Positions 1-8,446 of a DNA stretch of 64,000 nt are shown piece after piece. Both the position numbers and the translations under genes were made by a program. The first letter of the stretch is position 1. The number at the start of each line of letters is the position of its first letter. The stretch covers positions 62,001 to 126,000 of the forward strand of contig NZ_JABWCU010000016.1 in NCBI RefSeq assembly GCF_018491765.1, written 5' to 3'. The notes under the pieces were generated by a model that saw nothing but the letters and a program-made list of their open reading frames with translations, had not been told where the DNA came from and ran no database searches. The DNA is from Novosphingobium profundi (GTDB lineage Bacteria; Pseudomonadota; Alphaproteobacteria; Sphingomonadales; Sphingomonadaceae).

Positions 1-1411
1 TGGGAGGGAAACGCTCCTCGATGCGGCGTACCAGAGCGGGCAGGCGCGCCAGGGTCGCAAGGTCCTCGCGCAGCCGGTCGGCGATCACCGCCTCGGGGCC
101 GAGTTCGTCGCGAATCCAGTTCTTCACGAAGGGCGCTGCGACGTCCCACATGTTGATCTGCGGATCGAGCGCGGTCGCCAGCCCCTCGACCATGACCATG
201 GTCTTCTGGAGCAGCAGGAGGTGGGGCTGCACCGCCATGTCGAAATCACGGGTGATCGCGAAGAGCCCGTCGAGCATCTGCCCGACCGAGAGCTCGGACA
301 CCGGCTTGCCGCGCATCGGCTCGCCGACGGCGCGAAGCGCGGTCGCGAACTCCTCGACCGAATGGTAGCTCGGCACGTATTGCGCCTCGAAGTGGATTTC
401 GGCCACGCGCTTGTAGTTGCCGGTGGTGAGGCCGTAGAGGATCTCCGCCAGCCACAGCCGCGCCTGCCGGTTGATCCGGCCCATGATGCCGAAGTCGATG
501 GCAACGATCGTCGCGTCCTGCGGGCTCCCTTGCACGAAGAGATTGCCCTGGTGCATGTCGGCGTGGAAGAAGCCCGCCGAGATCGCCTGCTTGAGGAAGG
601 TGAGCACGAGCCGGTGCGCCAGTTCGGGCAGGTCGTAGCCCGCCGCGTTGAGCGCCTCGAGGTTGCTCATCTTGATGCCGTCGATCCACTCGAGCGTCAG
701 AACCTGGCCATTGGTGCGGTCCCAGTCGATCGCGGGAATGCGGTAACCGTCGACCGACTTCATCCCGTCGGCCAGTTCCGAGGCCGAAGCCGCCTCGCGG
801 CGCAAGTCGAGCTCACGCACGGTCCAGCGCTTGAGGTTGGCGATCACCGCGCGCGGGCGCAGGCGCGCCGCCTCGCCGCCGAAGGCCTCGAGGTGCGCGG
901 CGGCCCACTCGTAGGTCTCGACGTCGCGGTTGAACTGCTCGCGGATGCCCGGACGCAGCACTTTCACCGCCACCTTGCGCCCGTCGGGCGTCGTCGCCGC
1001 GTGGACCTGCGCAATCGAGGCGGCGCCGATCGGCTCGGGATCGAAGCTGGCGAAAACTTCTTCGAGCGGGCGCTCGAAGCTGTCCTCGATGCGCCTTCGG
1101 ATCAGCGCGAAATCGACCGGCGGCAGGCTGTCCTGCAAGGTCAGCAGGTTCTTCGCAGGGCCCTCGCCGACAAGGTCGGGCCGCGTGGCGAGCGCCTGGC
1201 CCAGCTTGATCGCCGCCGGGCCGATCGACTGGAAAGCGCCCGCGTAGTCGGGCTCGTCGCCCTGACGCGCGCCGAAGCGGGCCATGCGGCACAAGCGCTT
1301 CACCGGCGCGGGCGCGTTGCGGTCGTTCTCGATCCCACGCAGCGCGCCGTGGCGAGCGAGGACCCGGCCCCATTTGAGGAGCCGTGCGATATGCGTCAGT
1401 CGCGAGGTCAC
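1..1411 (-). CDS. ubiB: UbiB/ABC1-family protein of ubiquinone biosynthesis (C-terminus cut by window edge)
   Basis: Atypical protein-kinase-like ATPase of the UbiB/COQ8 family, needed for ubiquinone biosynthesis and normally membrane-associated. 470 residues are present. The family's KxGQ signature is at about residue 69 (AIKLGQALATRP), an ATP-binding lysine follows in VAVKVLRPG, then a catalytic-loop region reading DMHQGNLFV and the metal-binding IDFG. The chosen start is a GTG 10 bp after the ubiE stop, with a GAGG-type ribosome site just upstream; no ATG fits as well. It is the last gene visible in an EamA-ubiE-ubiB run, so it is probably co-transcribed with ubiE. The C-terminal membrane segments expected in this family lie outside the window. 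Confidence 0.95.
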   Translation of the reverse strand, partial: MTSRLTHIARLLKWGRVLARHGALRGIENDRNAPAPVKRLCRMARFGARQGDEPDYAGAFQSIGPAAIKLGQALATRPDLVGEGPAKNLLTLQDSLPPVDFALIRRRIEDSFERPLEEVFASFDPEPIGAASIAQVHAATTPDGRKVAVKVLRPGIREQFNRDVETYEWAAAHLEAFGGEAARLRPRAVIANLKRWTVRELDLRREAASASELADGMKSVDGYRIPAIDWDRTNGQVLTLEWIDGIKMSNLEALNAAGYDLPELAHRLVLTFLKQAISAGFFHADMHQGNLFVQGSPQDATIVAIDFGIMGRINRQARLWLAEILYGLTTGNYKRVAEIHFEAQYVPSYHSVEEFATALRAVGEPMRGKPVSELSVGQMLDGLFAITRDFDMAVQPHLLLLQKTMVMVEGLATALDPQINMWDVAAPFVKNWIRDELGPEAVIADRLREDLATLARLPALVRRIEERFPP

Positions 1412-1421
1412 GTGTCGGGCC

Positions 1422-2153
1422 TCAGACCTTCCAGCCCGAGTGGATCGCCACGAGCCCGCCCAGGATCGGTTCGACCTTGGTGTGCTTGAAGCCGGCCGCG
1501 CGGATCATGCCCTCGAATTCGGGCATCGGCGGGAAGCGGCGGATCGATTCGATGAGATAGCGGTACGAATCGGCGTCACCCGCGATCATCTGGCCGATCT
1601 TGGGGACCAGCTTGTGCGAATAGGCGTCGTAAACTTCCTTGAAGCCCGGCCACTCGGTGGTCGAGAATTCGAGGCAGTAGAAGCGCCCGCCGTACTTGAG
1701 CACGCGGTGCGCCTCGGCCAGCGCCTTGTCGATATGGGTGACGTTGCGAATGCCGAAGGCAATCGTGTAGGCGTCGAAATGACGGTCGGGGAAAGCCAGT
1801 TCCTCGGCGTTCTGGCGCGACCACACGAGCGTGTCGATACCGCGCTCCATCGCGCGCTCGATGCCCACGTCGAGCATGTCCTGGTTGATGTCCGAAACGG
1901 TGACGACGGCGCCCCTGGCTTCCATGCGAAAGGCGATGTCGCCGGTGCCGCCCGCCATGTCGAGGATCTGCTCACCGGGCTGGGGCTTGACCCGCCGCAC
2001 GAACGTATCCTTCCACACCCGATGCATGCCACCCGACATCGCATCGTTCATGATATCGTACTTGCGCGCGACATTGGAGAAGATGGCGCCGACTTTGCCG
2101 GCCTTCTCCTCGGCGGCGACCTCTTCGTATCCGAAGGAAACCGTTTCACTCAT
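1422..2153 (-). CDS. ubiE: Ubiquinone/menaquinone C-methyltransferase UbiE
   Basis: SAM-dependent methyltransferase that adds the C-methyl group to the 2-polyprenyl-6-methoxy-1,4-benzoquinol ring (and demethylmenaquinol where present). The 243-residue product has the family's normal length. It carries the SAM-binding loop DMAGGTGDIAF at residues 65-75, the N-terminal VGAIFSNVARKYDIMND segment typical of UbiE, and a conserved RNVTHIDKALAEAHRVLK stretch. The start is the ATG giving MSETVSFGYE; the open frame continues far upstream through the transporter gene in another frame, but that part is not coding. It lies 11 bp after the EamA gene and 10 bp before ubiB, consistent with one operon. Confidence 0.96.
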   Translation of the reverse strand: MSETVSFGYEEVAAEEKAGKVGAIFSNVARKYDIMNDAMSGGMHRVWKDTFVRRVKPQPGEQILDMAGGTGDIAFRMEARGAVVTVSDINQDMLDVGIERAMERGIDTLVWSRQNAEELAFPDRHFDAYTIAFGIRNVTHIDKALAEAHRVLKYGGRFYCLEFSTTEWPGFKEVYDAYSHKLVPKIGQMIAGDADSYRYLIESIRRFPPMPEFEGMIRAAGFKHTKVEPILGGLVAIHSGWKV

Positions 2154-2164
2154 GGCCACGTCCT

Positions 2165-3109
2165 CTAGCCCCGTGCGCTCCGGAGCGCCACTGGTGTTTT
2201 CACCCGCGTGCGCAGCGCGAGCGCCGAGAGCACGATCCCGGCCAGGATCAGCCCCATGCCCACAAGATGATAGGCCACCAGCACTTCGCCCAACAGCAAG
2301 GTGGACAGAAGCGCCCCGAACAGCGGCATCAAGGTGATCGCCTGGCCCGCACGCATCGGCCCCAGCTCGGCCGTCGCGGCGATGTAGATGAAGAAGGCCA
2401 GGACCGAAGGGAACAGGCCGACATAGAGAAAGGCGCCCAGCACCGGCAGCGACCAGTGCACCTGTAACCCTTGCGCCGCCTCCCAGCCCGCGAGCGGGGC
2501 CAGCGCGAGCGCGCCCAGCAGGAAGGTCAGGAACACGAAGACCGGGGCATCGACCGCCGGCTTCTTGCGCAAGAGCACGGTGTAGAACGACCAGCACGCG
2601 ACCCCGCACAGGATCAGCGCGTCGCCCTTGCCGCCGATGCGCAAGGCCAGCACCGCCTGCCAGTCGCCGCGAAACACGATGAAGAGCACGCCCAGCGTCG
2701 AGACCGCCACGCCCAACGCCTGGAGCCAGGCCGGGCGCCCGCGGAACAGCACGAACTCGAGAAGCAATACGAACGTCGGGATCCCCGCCTGCAAGAGCAG
2801 CGCGTTCGAGGCGCTCGTGAAGTGAAGGCCCGAATAGACGAAGGAGTTGAAGCAGACCACGCCCAGCACCCCCAGCACGACCAGCCAGCCCCACCCCTCG
2901 CGTATCTGCGGCCATTGCGCACGAAGACGCGGCCAGGCCAGCGGCAGGACGATCAGCACGGCGATCACCCAGCGCCCGAACGCGAGCGAGAAAGGCGGGA
3001 TTTCGCTGCGCACCCCGCGCCCGACGATCGAATTGCCGGCCCAGAACAACATGGCGAGGCCGAGCAGCAGCGTGGCGCGCAACGAAGAGGTCGAGTGAGG
3101 TCGGGTCAT
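2165..3109 (-). CDS. EamA-family (DMT superfamily) transporter
   Basis: Predicted inner-membrane metabolite transporter of 314 residues with about ten hydrophobic segments in two EamA repeats, the usual architecture of the drug/metabolite transporter superfamily. The N-terminal repeat begins with LGLAMLFWAGNSIVGRG, a typical EamA opening. The second repeat ends in a TLLLGEVLVAYHLVGMGLILAGI-like helix, whose glutamate-containing LGE motif is a family hallmark. The substrate cannot be read from sequence. It is the first gene before ubiE, 11 bp away, so it is likely co-transcribed with the quinone genes, although no functional link is known to me. The ATG start giving MTRPHST is preferred over a much longer upstream extension without membrane character. 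Confidence 0.85.
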   Translation of the reverse strand: MTRPHSTSSLRATLLLGLAMLFWAGNSIVGRGVRSEIPPFSLAFGRWVIAVLIVLPLAWPRLRAQWPQIREGWGWLVVLGVLGVVCFNSFVYSGLHFTSASNALLLQAGIPTFVLLLEFVLFRGRPAWLQALGVAVSTLGVLFIVFRGDWQAVLALRIGGKGDALILCGVACWSFYTVLLRKKPAVDAPVFVFLTFLLGALALAPLAGWEAAQGLQVHWSLPVLGAFLYVGLFPSVLAFFIYIAATAELGPMRAGQAITLMPLFGALLSTLLLGEVLVAYHLVGMGLILAGIVLSALALRTRVKTPVALRSARG

Positions 3110-3188
3110 GACCGGGGGGCTTAACGTGCCCGCCGCGCGAAGGCGACGGCAAAGCGCAAGGGGCCCGCGCCACCGGTGCAACCGCGCG

Positions 3189-3500
3189 CTATTCGCAGGC
3201 GATCCCGTCGCCGTCCCGGTCGAGGTCCGCGCGGTAACCTGCCTCGCCGCGCCGCAAGGGCGCACGGCCCGCCGCCCGCACCGCCGTGCAGTTGGGGTAA
3301 TAAGCCGCCCCATCGGAGCTCGGCCGCGCAGGCGCAGCCAGCGTTCGCGGCGCGGGTGCGCGATGGCAATGGTAAGTGCCCGTGCGGCGCTCGTTGTGGC
3401 AACCGCTGCGATCAAGACCTCCCGGATGCGCCTTGGCGGCGCCAGTGCAGGTCAGCGCAGCGGCACCAAAAAGAGCCAGGCCAGGAACGATTCGCTTCAT
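3189..3500 (-). CDS. Small secreted protein with Excalibur calcium-binding domain
   Basis: A 103-residue protein with a cleavable signal peptide (MKRIVPGLALFGAAALTCTG, cleavage near AKA). A short HPGGLDRSGCHNER...YHCHR motif follows, as seen in YHYH-type secreted proteins. The C-terminus, YYPNCTAVRAAG...DLDRDGDGIACE, is a full Excalibur domain; its DxDxDGxxCE calcium loop is complete. Such proteins are exported and bind calcium, but their role is poorly known. The start is the ATG before the signal peptide. The gene is divergent from mutM, with about 100 bp between them. Confidence 0.8.
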   Translation of the reverse strand: MKRIVPGLALFGAAALTCTGAAKAHPGGLDRSGCHNERRTGTYHCHRAPAPRTLAAPARPSSDGAAYYPNCTAVRAAGRAPLRRGEAGYRADLDRDGDGIACE

Positions 3501-3602
3501 ACCCGAAGCCTCGCAGGCAGCACTTACAATTCTGTAATCGTGTGCCGCCCTTTTGCCTGCCCCCTCGCATCGCGGGCGGATCGTACCTACACAAGGCAGA
3601 CC

Positions 3603-4415
3603 ATGCCCGAACTTCCCGAAGTCGAAACGACCGTGCGCGGCCTTGCGCGCTTTCTCGATGGCGAGCGGATCGCCCGCGTCACGCTCAACCGGCCCGACCT
3701 TCGCCGCCCCTTCCCGCCCGACCTGGTGCAGACGCTCACCGGCGCGCGGGTGACCGGCATGGGTCGCCGCGCGAAATACGGTCTTATCCATACCGATCGC
3801 GAGCGCACCATGGTCTTTCACCTGGGCATGTCGGGCCGTTGGCGAATCGAACCCGAGCGCCCCGAGAAGCACGATCACCTCGTGCTCGAGACAGGCTCGG
3901 GCCACACCCTCGCGCTCAATGATGCACGCCGATTCGGCTCGGTCGATCTGGTGCCGACCGTCGAACTCGAAAGCTGGGGCCCGTTCGCCGAAATGGGTCC
4001 CGAACCCCTTGGCGCAGAGCTGACACCCGCGCACCTCGCGGCGGCGTTCAAGGGCCGGATCGCCCCAGTGAAGCTGCTCCTGCTCGACCAGAGCCTCGTC
4101 GCGGGCCTTGGCAACATCTATGTCTGCGAGGCGCTGTTTCGCGCCGGGATCCGGCCCGACAAGGCCGCGGGCAAGGTCACCCTGCCCGCGCTGAAGCGTC
4201 TGGTGCCCGCGATTCGCGCGGTTCTTACCGAATCGATCGCGGCGGGCGGATCGACGATCCGCGACTACGCACAGCCCTCCGGCGAACTGGGATATTTCGC
4301 GACTTCCTGGCAGGTCTATGGACGTGAAGGCCAGCCCTGCCTATGTAGCGCGCCGGTCCTGCGCTTCGTGCAGGGCGGGCGCAGCACGTTCTGGTGCCGG
4401 AAATGCCAGAAATGA
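3603..4415 (+). CDS. mutM: Formamidopyrimidine-DNA glycosylase (8-oxoguanine glycosylase) MutM
   Basis: Base-excision repair glycosylase/AP lyase that removes 8-oxoguanine and formamidopyrimidines. The 270-residue product starts MPELPEVETT, so after removal of Met the catalytic Pro and Glu are in place. The beta-elimination lysine is at residue 58 in RRAKYGL. The helix-two-turn-helix region LLLLDQSLVAGLGNIYVCEAL is intact, as is the C-terminal VQGGRSTFW...C zinc hairpin. One oddity is that the first zinc pair is spaced C-L-C rather than the familiar C-x-x-C, so the finger is one residue shorter there; the second pair, CRKC, is normal. The next gene, rpsT, is 138 bp downstream. Confidence 0.96.
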   Translation: MPELPEVETTVRGLARFLDGERIARVTLNRPDLRRPFPPDLVQTLTGARVTGMGRRAKYGLIHTDRERTMVFHLGMSGRWRIEPERPEKHDHLVLETGSGHTLALNDARRFGSVDLVPTVELESWGPFAEMGPEPLGAELTPAHLAAAFKGRIAPVKLLLLDQSLVAGLGNIYVCEALFRAGIRPDKAAGKVTLPALKRLVPAIRAVLTESIAAGGSTIRDYAQPSGELGYFATSWQVYGREGQPCLCSAPVLRFVQGGRSTFWCRKCQK

Positions 4416-4553
4416 GCCGTTTCCAGAACCTGCTGCATCTTGACGAAAACGCCTCCCACCGCTAAGGGGCGCGCTTTCCGGCGAGTCCGCTCGCCGAATT
4501 TTCGAGATTCGACCAGGCAAGGGGCCGCGTGGCGGCCATACAGAGGAACGTTA

Positions 4554-4814
4554 ATGGCCAATACGCCGCAAGCCCGTAAGCGCATCCGTCGCAATGATCG
4601 TCGCGCTCTCATCAACACCAACCGCGTCAGCCGCATCCGCACCTTCGTGAAGAAGGTCGAGGCCGCGATCGCCGGTGGTGACAAGTCGGCCGCCGCCGAA
4701 GCCCTCAAGGCTGCCCAGCCCGAGCTGGCTCGTGGCGTTGCCCGCGGCGTGCTCCACAAGAACACCGCCGCGCGCAAGATGTCGCGCCTGACGAAGCGCG
4801 TCGCCGCGCTCTGA
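4554..4814 (+). CDS. rpsT: 30S ribosomal protein S20
   Basis: Primary 16S rRNA-binding protein of the small subunit. The 86-residue basic, helical product begins MANTPQARKRIRRN, the typical S20 N-terminus, and ends in the conserved HKNTAARKMSRLTKRV helix. A GAGGAA ribosome site lies 6 bp before the ATG. It stands alone between mutM and dnaA and is followed by a strong rho-independent terminator, suggesting its own short transcript. Confidence 0.97.
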   Translation: MANTPQARKRIRRNDRRALINTNRVSRIRTFVKKVEAAIAGGDKSAAAEALKAAQPELARGVARGVLHKNTAARKMSRLTKRVAAL

Positions 4815-4875
4815 GCCTTCTCTGATTCGGCCCGGCGGGACCTCCCGTTCGAGGCTGTTTCAGTACGAAAGTGGA

Positions 4876-4907
4876 ACAAAGCCGGGGAGGCGATCCCCGG
4901 CTTTGTT
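4876..4907 (+). terminator. Rho-independent terminator after rpsT
   Basis: A perfect 13-bp inverted repeat, ACAAAGCCGGGGA paired with TCCCCGGCTTTGT around a 5-nt loop, lies about 60 bp after the rpsT stop. The 3' arm ends in a short T-containing tail. The A-rich 5' arm could let it work on both strands. Confidence 0.85.
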
Positions 4908-5291
4908 GCGTTGTGCGCAGGCGTTTCCTGGGCCCGTGAAGAAAGCCTAGGAAACACCGCGATTCGCTGAGGCAGCTGGCGCAAACCCTTGAAAAACTGC
5001 CATAAAACAGTTTTGTTACGGCGTTTCCCGCAGACTTACGTGAGTCAACTGTCTTAAATTTTTTTATTTTGGGATGACCGTATTGCGCCGAGGCCAAAGC
5101 CCTCCCTAAAAGGGCGCTCGGCCATTGCGGAACTGGTCGGGGAAATCGCGCTATAGTGGAAACGACGGCTGCAAAGTAGCTTTGCAGCTCGGGGACGTTT
5201 TGTCCCTCTCGTTGCCGTTGGCGGCGCTTTCGCGAGTCGGTTCCGCGCGGTGCCATCCAGGTTAGGCGGCGAACCAGGGGAGTTCGGTAAG
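4908..5291 (+). promoter_or_regulatory. dnaA upstream region with candidate promoter and two leader hairpins
   Basis: This non-coding stretch holds an AT-rich patch at about 5053-5075 and a good -10-like TATAGT at 5152-5157, although the -35 element is weak. Two perfect hairpins follow in what would be the dnaA leader. One has a 9-bp stem at 5168-5188 (GCTGCAAAG, loop TAG). The other has a 5-bp stem at 5192-5206 (GGGAC, loop GTTTT). I found no TTATCCACA-type DnaA boxes, so I do not call an origin. The hairpins may affect dnaA translation or message stability; that role is inference. Confidence 0.45.
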
Positions 5292-6794
5292 GTGTCAGTT
5301 TCCTCAGCGGGTCAGGGCGCGAACAGCGCAAGCAAGAAGGTCAAGGCAGTCAAAGTGACGACGGAAGAGGAGCGTGAAGCGGTGAACCTGGCAGCGGACT
5401 GGGCTGACATCAGCCAGGGTCTGCGCAAGGATCTCGGCCACCAGGCGCACAGCCAGTGGATCAAGCCGATTCAGCCGGGCACGTATTGCAAGGAAACCGG
5501 TACGCTCGACTTGTACCTGCCCACCGAATTCTCGGCGAACTGGGTCAACGATCGCTTCGCCGATCGTCTCTCGCTGGCCTGGAAGATCGCGCGCCCCGAC
5601 GTGCGCCACGTGCGCATTCTCGTGCAGCCGGGTCGCCGCCAGCTTCCCGAACTGCGCCTTGGCAGCGGCGGCCGCCCCAGCCGCGCTCCGGCCAACGATT
5701 CGGCCAACGGATCGAGCGATTCGCTTTCGGCCGCGCTTTCGGGCGAAGCCTTCACCGCGCTCGGCCAGGGCCCCGCTGGCATCGACGCCTCGCAGACCTT
5801 CTCCTCGTTCGTGACCGGCGAAAGCAATGTCCTTGCCTGCAACGCCGCGCAGCGCATGGCCGCGACCGAAAAGCCGCAGTTCTCGCCGCTCTACCTCAAG
5901 GGCTCGACCGGCCAGGGCAAGACCCACCTGCTGCACGCCATCGGCCACGCCTACCTGACCAACCACCCGCACGCCCGGATCTTCTATTGCTCGGCCGAGC
6001 GCTTCATGGTCGAATTCGTCCAGGCTCTGCGCCAGAACCAGATGATCGAATTCAAGGCGCGCCTGCGTGGCTTCGACCTCCTGCTGGTCGACGACATTCA
6101 GTTCATCATCGGCAAGGCCTCGGCCCAGGAAGAGCTGCTCTACACGATCGACGCGCTCCTCCAGGAAGGCAAGCGCCTCGTCTTCGCCGCCGACCGCGCG
6201 CCTCAAGCGCTCGACGGGGTCGAGCCGCGACTGCTCTCGCGCCTGTCGATGGGCCTCGTCGCCGACATCCAGCCCGCCGACATCGAACTGCGCCGCGCGA
6301 TCCTGGAAAATCGCCTGCAGCGCTTCGCCTCGATCGACGTGCCCGCCGACGTGATCGAGTTCCTTGCCCGCACCATCAACCGCAACGTGCGCGAACTCGT
6401 GGGCGGCCTCAACAAGCTGATCGCCTACGCCCAGCTGACCGGCCAGCCAGTCTCGCTCCAGCTCGCCGAGGAACAGCTTACCGACATCCTTTCGGCCAAC
6501 CGCCGCCGCATCACGATCGACGAGATCCAGCGCACGGTCTGCCAGTTCTACCGCATCGACCGTACCGAGATGAGCTCGAAGCGCCGCGCCCGCGCCGTCG
6601 TACGCCCGCGTCAGGTGGCGATGTACCTCGCCAAGGTGCTCACGCCGCGCTCGTACCCGGAAATCGGTCGCAAGTTCGGCGGCCGCGATCACTCGACCGT
6701 GATCCACGCCGTGCGCCTCATCGAGGAACTGCGCACGCGCGACGCCGACATGGACGGCGACGTGCGCAGCCTGCTGCGCCAGCTCGAAAGCTGA
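5292..6794 (+). CDS. dnaA: Chromosomal replication initiator protein DnaA
   Basis: AAA+ ATPase that binds DnaA boxes and opens the origin. The 500-residue product has domain I (about residues 30-110) and a low-complexity Ser/Gly/Asn linker at 125-155. Walker A is at about 204-211 (GSTGQGKTH, in place of the commoner GGVGLGKTH) and Walker B at about 254 (LLVDDIQF). The domain IV signature GGRDHSTVIHAVRLIEEL is complete. I choose the GTG at 5292 because AGGGGAG lies 9 bp upstream; an ATG at 5250 in the same frame would add 14 residues but has no such site. dnaN does not follow, and a strong terminator does, so dnaA is monocistronic here. Confidence 0.96.
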   Translation: MSVSSAGQGANSASKKVKAVKVTTEEEREAVNLAADWADISQGLRKDLGHQAHSQWIKPIQPGTYCKETGTLDLYLPTEFSANWVNDRFADRLSLAWKIARPDVRHVRILVQPGRRQLPELRLGSGGRPSRAPANDSANGSSDSLSAALSGEAFTALGQGPAGIDASQTFSSFVTGESNVLACNAAQRMAATEKPQFSPLYLKGSTGQGKTHLLHAIGHAYLTNHPHARIFYCSAERFMVEFVQALRQNQMIEFKARLRGFDLLLVDDIQFIIGKASAQEELLYTIDALLQEGKRLVFAADRAPQALDGVEPRLLSRLSMGLVADIQPADIELRRAILENRLQRFASIDVPADVIEFLARTINRNVRELVGGLNKLIAYAQLTGQPVSLQLAEEQLTDILSANRRRITIDEIQRTVCQFYRIDRTEMSSKRRARAVVRPRQVAMYLAKVLTPRSYPEIGRKFGGRDHSTVIHAVRLIEELRTRDADMDGDVRSLLRQLES

Positions 6795-6850
6795 GCCCGC
6801 GCGCCGCGGCCAGGCCGCACGTGCGCGATTCCCAGGCCCCGACATCGTGA

Positions 6851-6889
6851 AGGGAGGCTTGCGCAACGCTGCGCAAGCCTCCCTTTTTT
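6851..6889 (+). terminator. Rho-independent terminator after dnaA
   Basis: A 15-bp perfect stem, AGGGAGGCTTGCGCA with its complement around the 4-nt loop ACGC, is followed by a run of six Ts. This is a textbook intrinsic terminator 56 bp after the dnaA stop. Confidence 0.93.
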
Positions 6890-7106
6890 GCATCGCACGC
6901 GCTATAGCCCTCACATTGGACACCAGCCCCACCCCCTTGCGGCCTGCTCCGATCCATTTCGCAGTTAACTATGTGTAAAATCATACATAGAAGTCAATTT
7001 TTTATTCATTTCGATTAAAAAACGTACACCTCCCGAGCCTTTTCATTATGCAAGAGGAAAGAAACAGCGCCACATTGCTGTAGAGAGACGCAGGAAGCCC
7101 CCGATC
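6890..7106 (+). other. AT-rich intergenic region upstream of the diguanylate cyclase gene
   Basis: The stretch from about 6960 to 7060 is far more AT-rich than its surroundings and contains an interrupted inverted repeat, CTATGT at 6969-6974 with ACATAG at 6985-6990. It probably holds the promoter of the downstream gene, but I cannot define -35 and -10 boxes with confidence. No coding sequence is visible. Confidence 0.35.
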
Positions 7107-7961
7107 ATGCGCTTTTACAATGCGACAACATTTCTATTCCGACGGCATTATGAATGGCGAATTCTCTTTATTTGCTTCTTCGCCGTCCACATCCCGCTCC
7201 TGACCACGATCGCCTTCCAGGCTCTCTTGGGAAGCTGGTCGCTGGGCACGCTGCTCGTGCTTCTGGGCGCGACGCTTGCCGGAACGATCTTCGGCGTCCT
7301 TGCGATCCACGGCCTGCTCTCGCCGATCCGCAAGGCCACGGGGATGTTGCGGGCGATCCAGTCGGGCGAGCGGCCCGAAGCCATTCCGACCGGCGCGGAC
7401 GATCTGGTGGGGCGCCTGCTCGATGGGGTGCTCACCGCGGCGGAGGAATCCTCGGCGCGCATCGCCCGCCTGGAAGCCCTGAGCGAACACGATCCGCTCA
7501 CCGGCATCCGCAATCGCCGGGGCTTCATGGCCGCCGCCGAACGCGTCCTGCAGGGGGAGACCAACGCCGCCTTCGCACTGATCGACCTTGACCGCTTCAA
7601 GCTGATCAACGATCGCTTCGGCCATGCGGCGGGGGACACGCTGCTCCAGAATGTCGCCAAGGCGCTCGAATCGAACTTGCGCCGCAGCGATGTATGCTGC
7701 CGCTGGGGCGGCGAGGAATTCGCCATCCTCTTTCCCGATACCCTGCTCGACGAGGCCCGGCTGGTGATGGAGCGCCTGCGTGCCTCGATCGCGCTCAATT
7801 CGGGCCTGCTCGATTCGAGCTGGCCCATCACGCTGTCCTGCGGGATCGCCCCCTTGCGCAACCACGAGGAACTAAGCGAGGCCGCCCGCCGCGCCGATGC
7901 CGCGCTCTACGAGGCCAAGGAAGGTGGCCGCAACCGGGTCCGTATCGCCAGCGGCGCCTGA
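7107..7961 (+). CDS. Membrane-bound GGDEF diguanylate cyclase
   Basis: Predicted to make cyclic di-GMP from two GTP. The 284-residue protein has two transmembrane helices at about residues 18-40 and 46-70, leaving almost no periplasmic sensor between them. A short HAMP-like linker follows, then a GGDEF domain from about 122. The active-site motif is GGEEF at 201-205, a functional variant. An inhibitory-site RxxD (R192 to D195) sits exactly 5 residues before it, so product feedback is expected. No EAL domain is present. The gene stands alone behind an AT-rich promoter region. Its first codons are AT-richer than the rest. Confidence 0.9.
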   Translation: MRFYNATTFLFRRHYEWRILFICFFAVHIPLLTTIAFQALLGSWSLGTLLVLLGATLAGTIFGVLAIHGLLSPIRKATGMLRAIQSGERPEAIPTGADDLVGRLLDGVLTAAEESSARIARLEALSEHDPLTGIRNRRGFMAAAERVLQGETNAAFALIDLDRFKLINDRFGHAAGDTLLQNVAKALESNLRRSDVCCRWGGEEFAILFPDTLLDEARLVMERLRASIALNSGLLDSSWPITLSCGIAPLRNHEELSEAARRADAALYEAKEGGRNRVRIASGA

Positions 7962-8032
7962 ACCCGCACATTCCTGCCCTTCTTCCGCAAGCAGCTTGAT
8001 TGCCGCCCCCTGCATGATCTAGGGAACCGGCC

Positions 8033-8446
8033 ATGCGTGCCGCCGACCAGACGCCCCTTCCGGGCACTTTCCCCGCAGCCGCCTTGCGCGCCGCACGCGG
8101 CCATTGCCCTCGGTGCGGCGAGGCCCGGCTCTTTCGCAAGTGGCTCAAGCCGTGCGACTCGTGCAGCGCCTGCCAGATCGACTGGACACCCCAACGCGCC
8201 GACGATTTTCCGGCCTATATCGCGATCATCGTGACCGGCCACCTGCTGGCCCCCCTGATCATCCTCCTCTCCAAGGATTTCGAATTGGAACCGCTGGCCA
8301 TTTTCGCGCTGGTCGTGCCGCTTGCGCTGGCGATGATGCTGGGGCTGCTGCAGCCGGCCAAGGGCGCAGTGATCGCCGCGCAGTGGTGGTTCGGGCTCAA
8401 CGGCTTTCGCAAGGAACGGCCGATCCTTGAAGGCGATTCGGCGTGA
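8033..8446 (+). CDS. DUF983 family membrane protein
   Basis: A 137-residue protein of the DUF983 family. It has an N-terminal CPRCG...CDSCSAC zinc-ribbon-like segment at about residues 25-47, followed by two hydrophobic helices (about 60-80 and 87-108) and a short C-terminal tail. DUF983 proteins are common in alphaproteobacteria; a role in cytochrome oxidase biogenesis has been suggested for relatives, but nothing here proves it. The stop codon overlaps the GTG start of the next gene (GTGA), so the two are translationally coupled. Confidence 0.8.
   Translation: MRAADQTPLPGTFPAAALRAARGHCPRCGEARLFRKWLKPCDSCSACQIDWTPQRADDFPAYIAIIVTGHLLAPLIILLSKDFELEPLAIFALVVPLALAMMLGLLQPAKGAVIAAQWWFGLNGFRKERPILEGDSA

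Noticed and set aside
4908..5291. Origin of replication next to dnaA
   Set aside because: There is an AT-rich patch but no cluster of TTATCCACA-like boxes on either strand, and dnaN and gidA-type origin neighbours are absent.
5304..6932. A 542-codon minus-strand frame opposite dnaA
   Set aside because: Antisense shadow in GC-rich DNA; no motif, no ribosome site, and dnaA is certain on the other strand.
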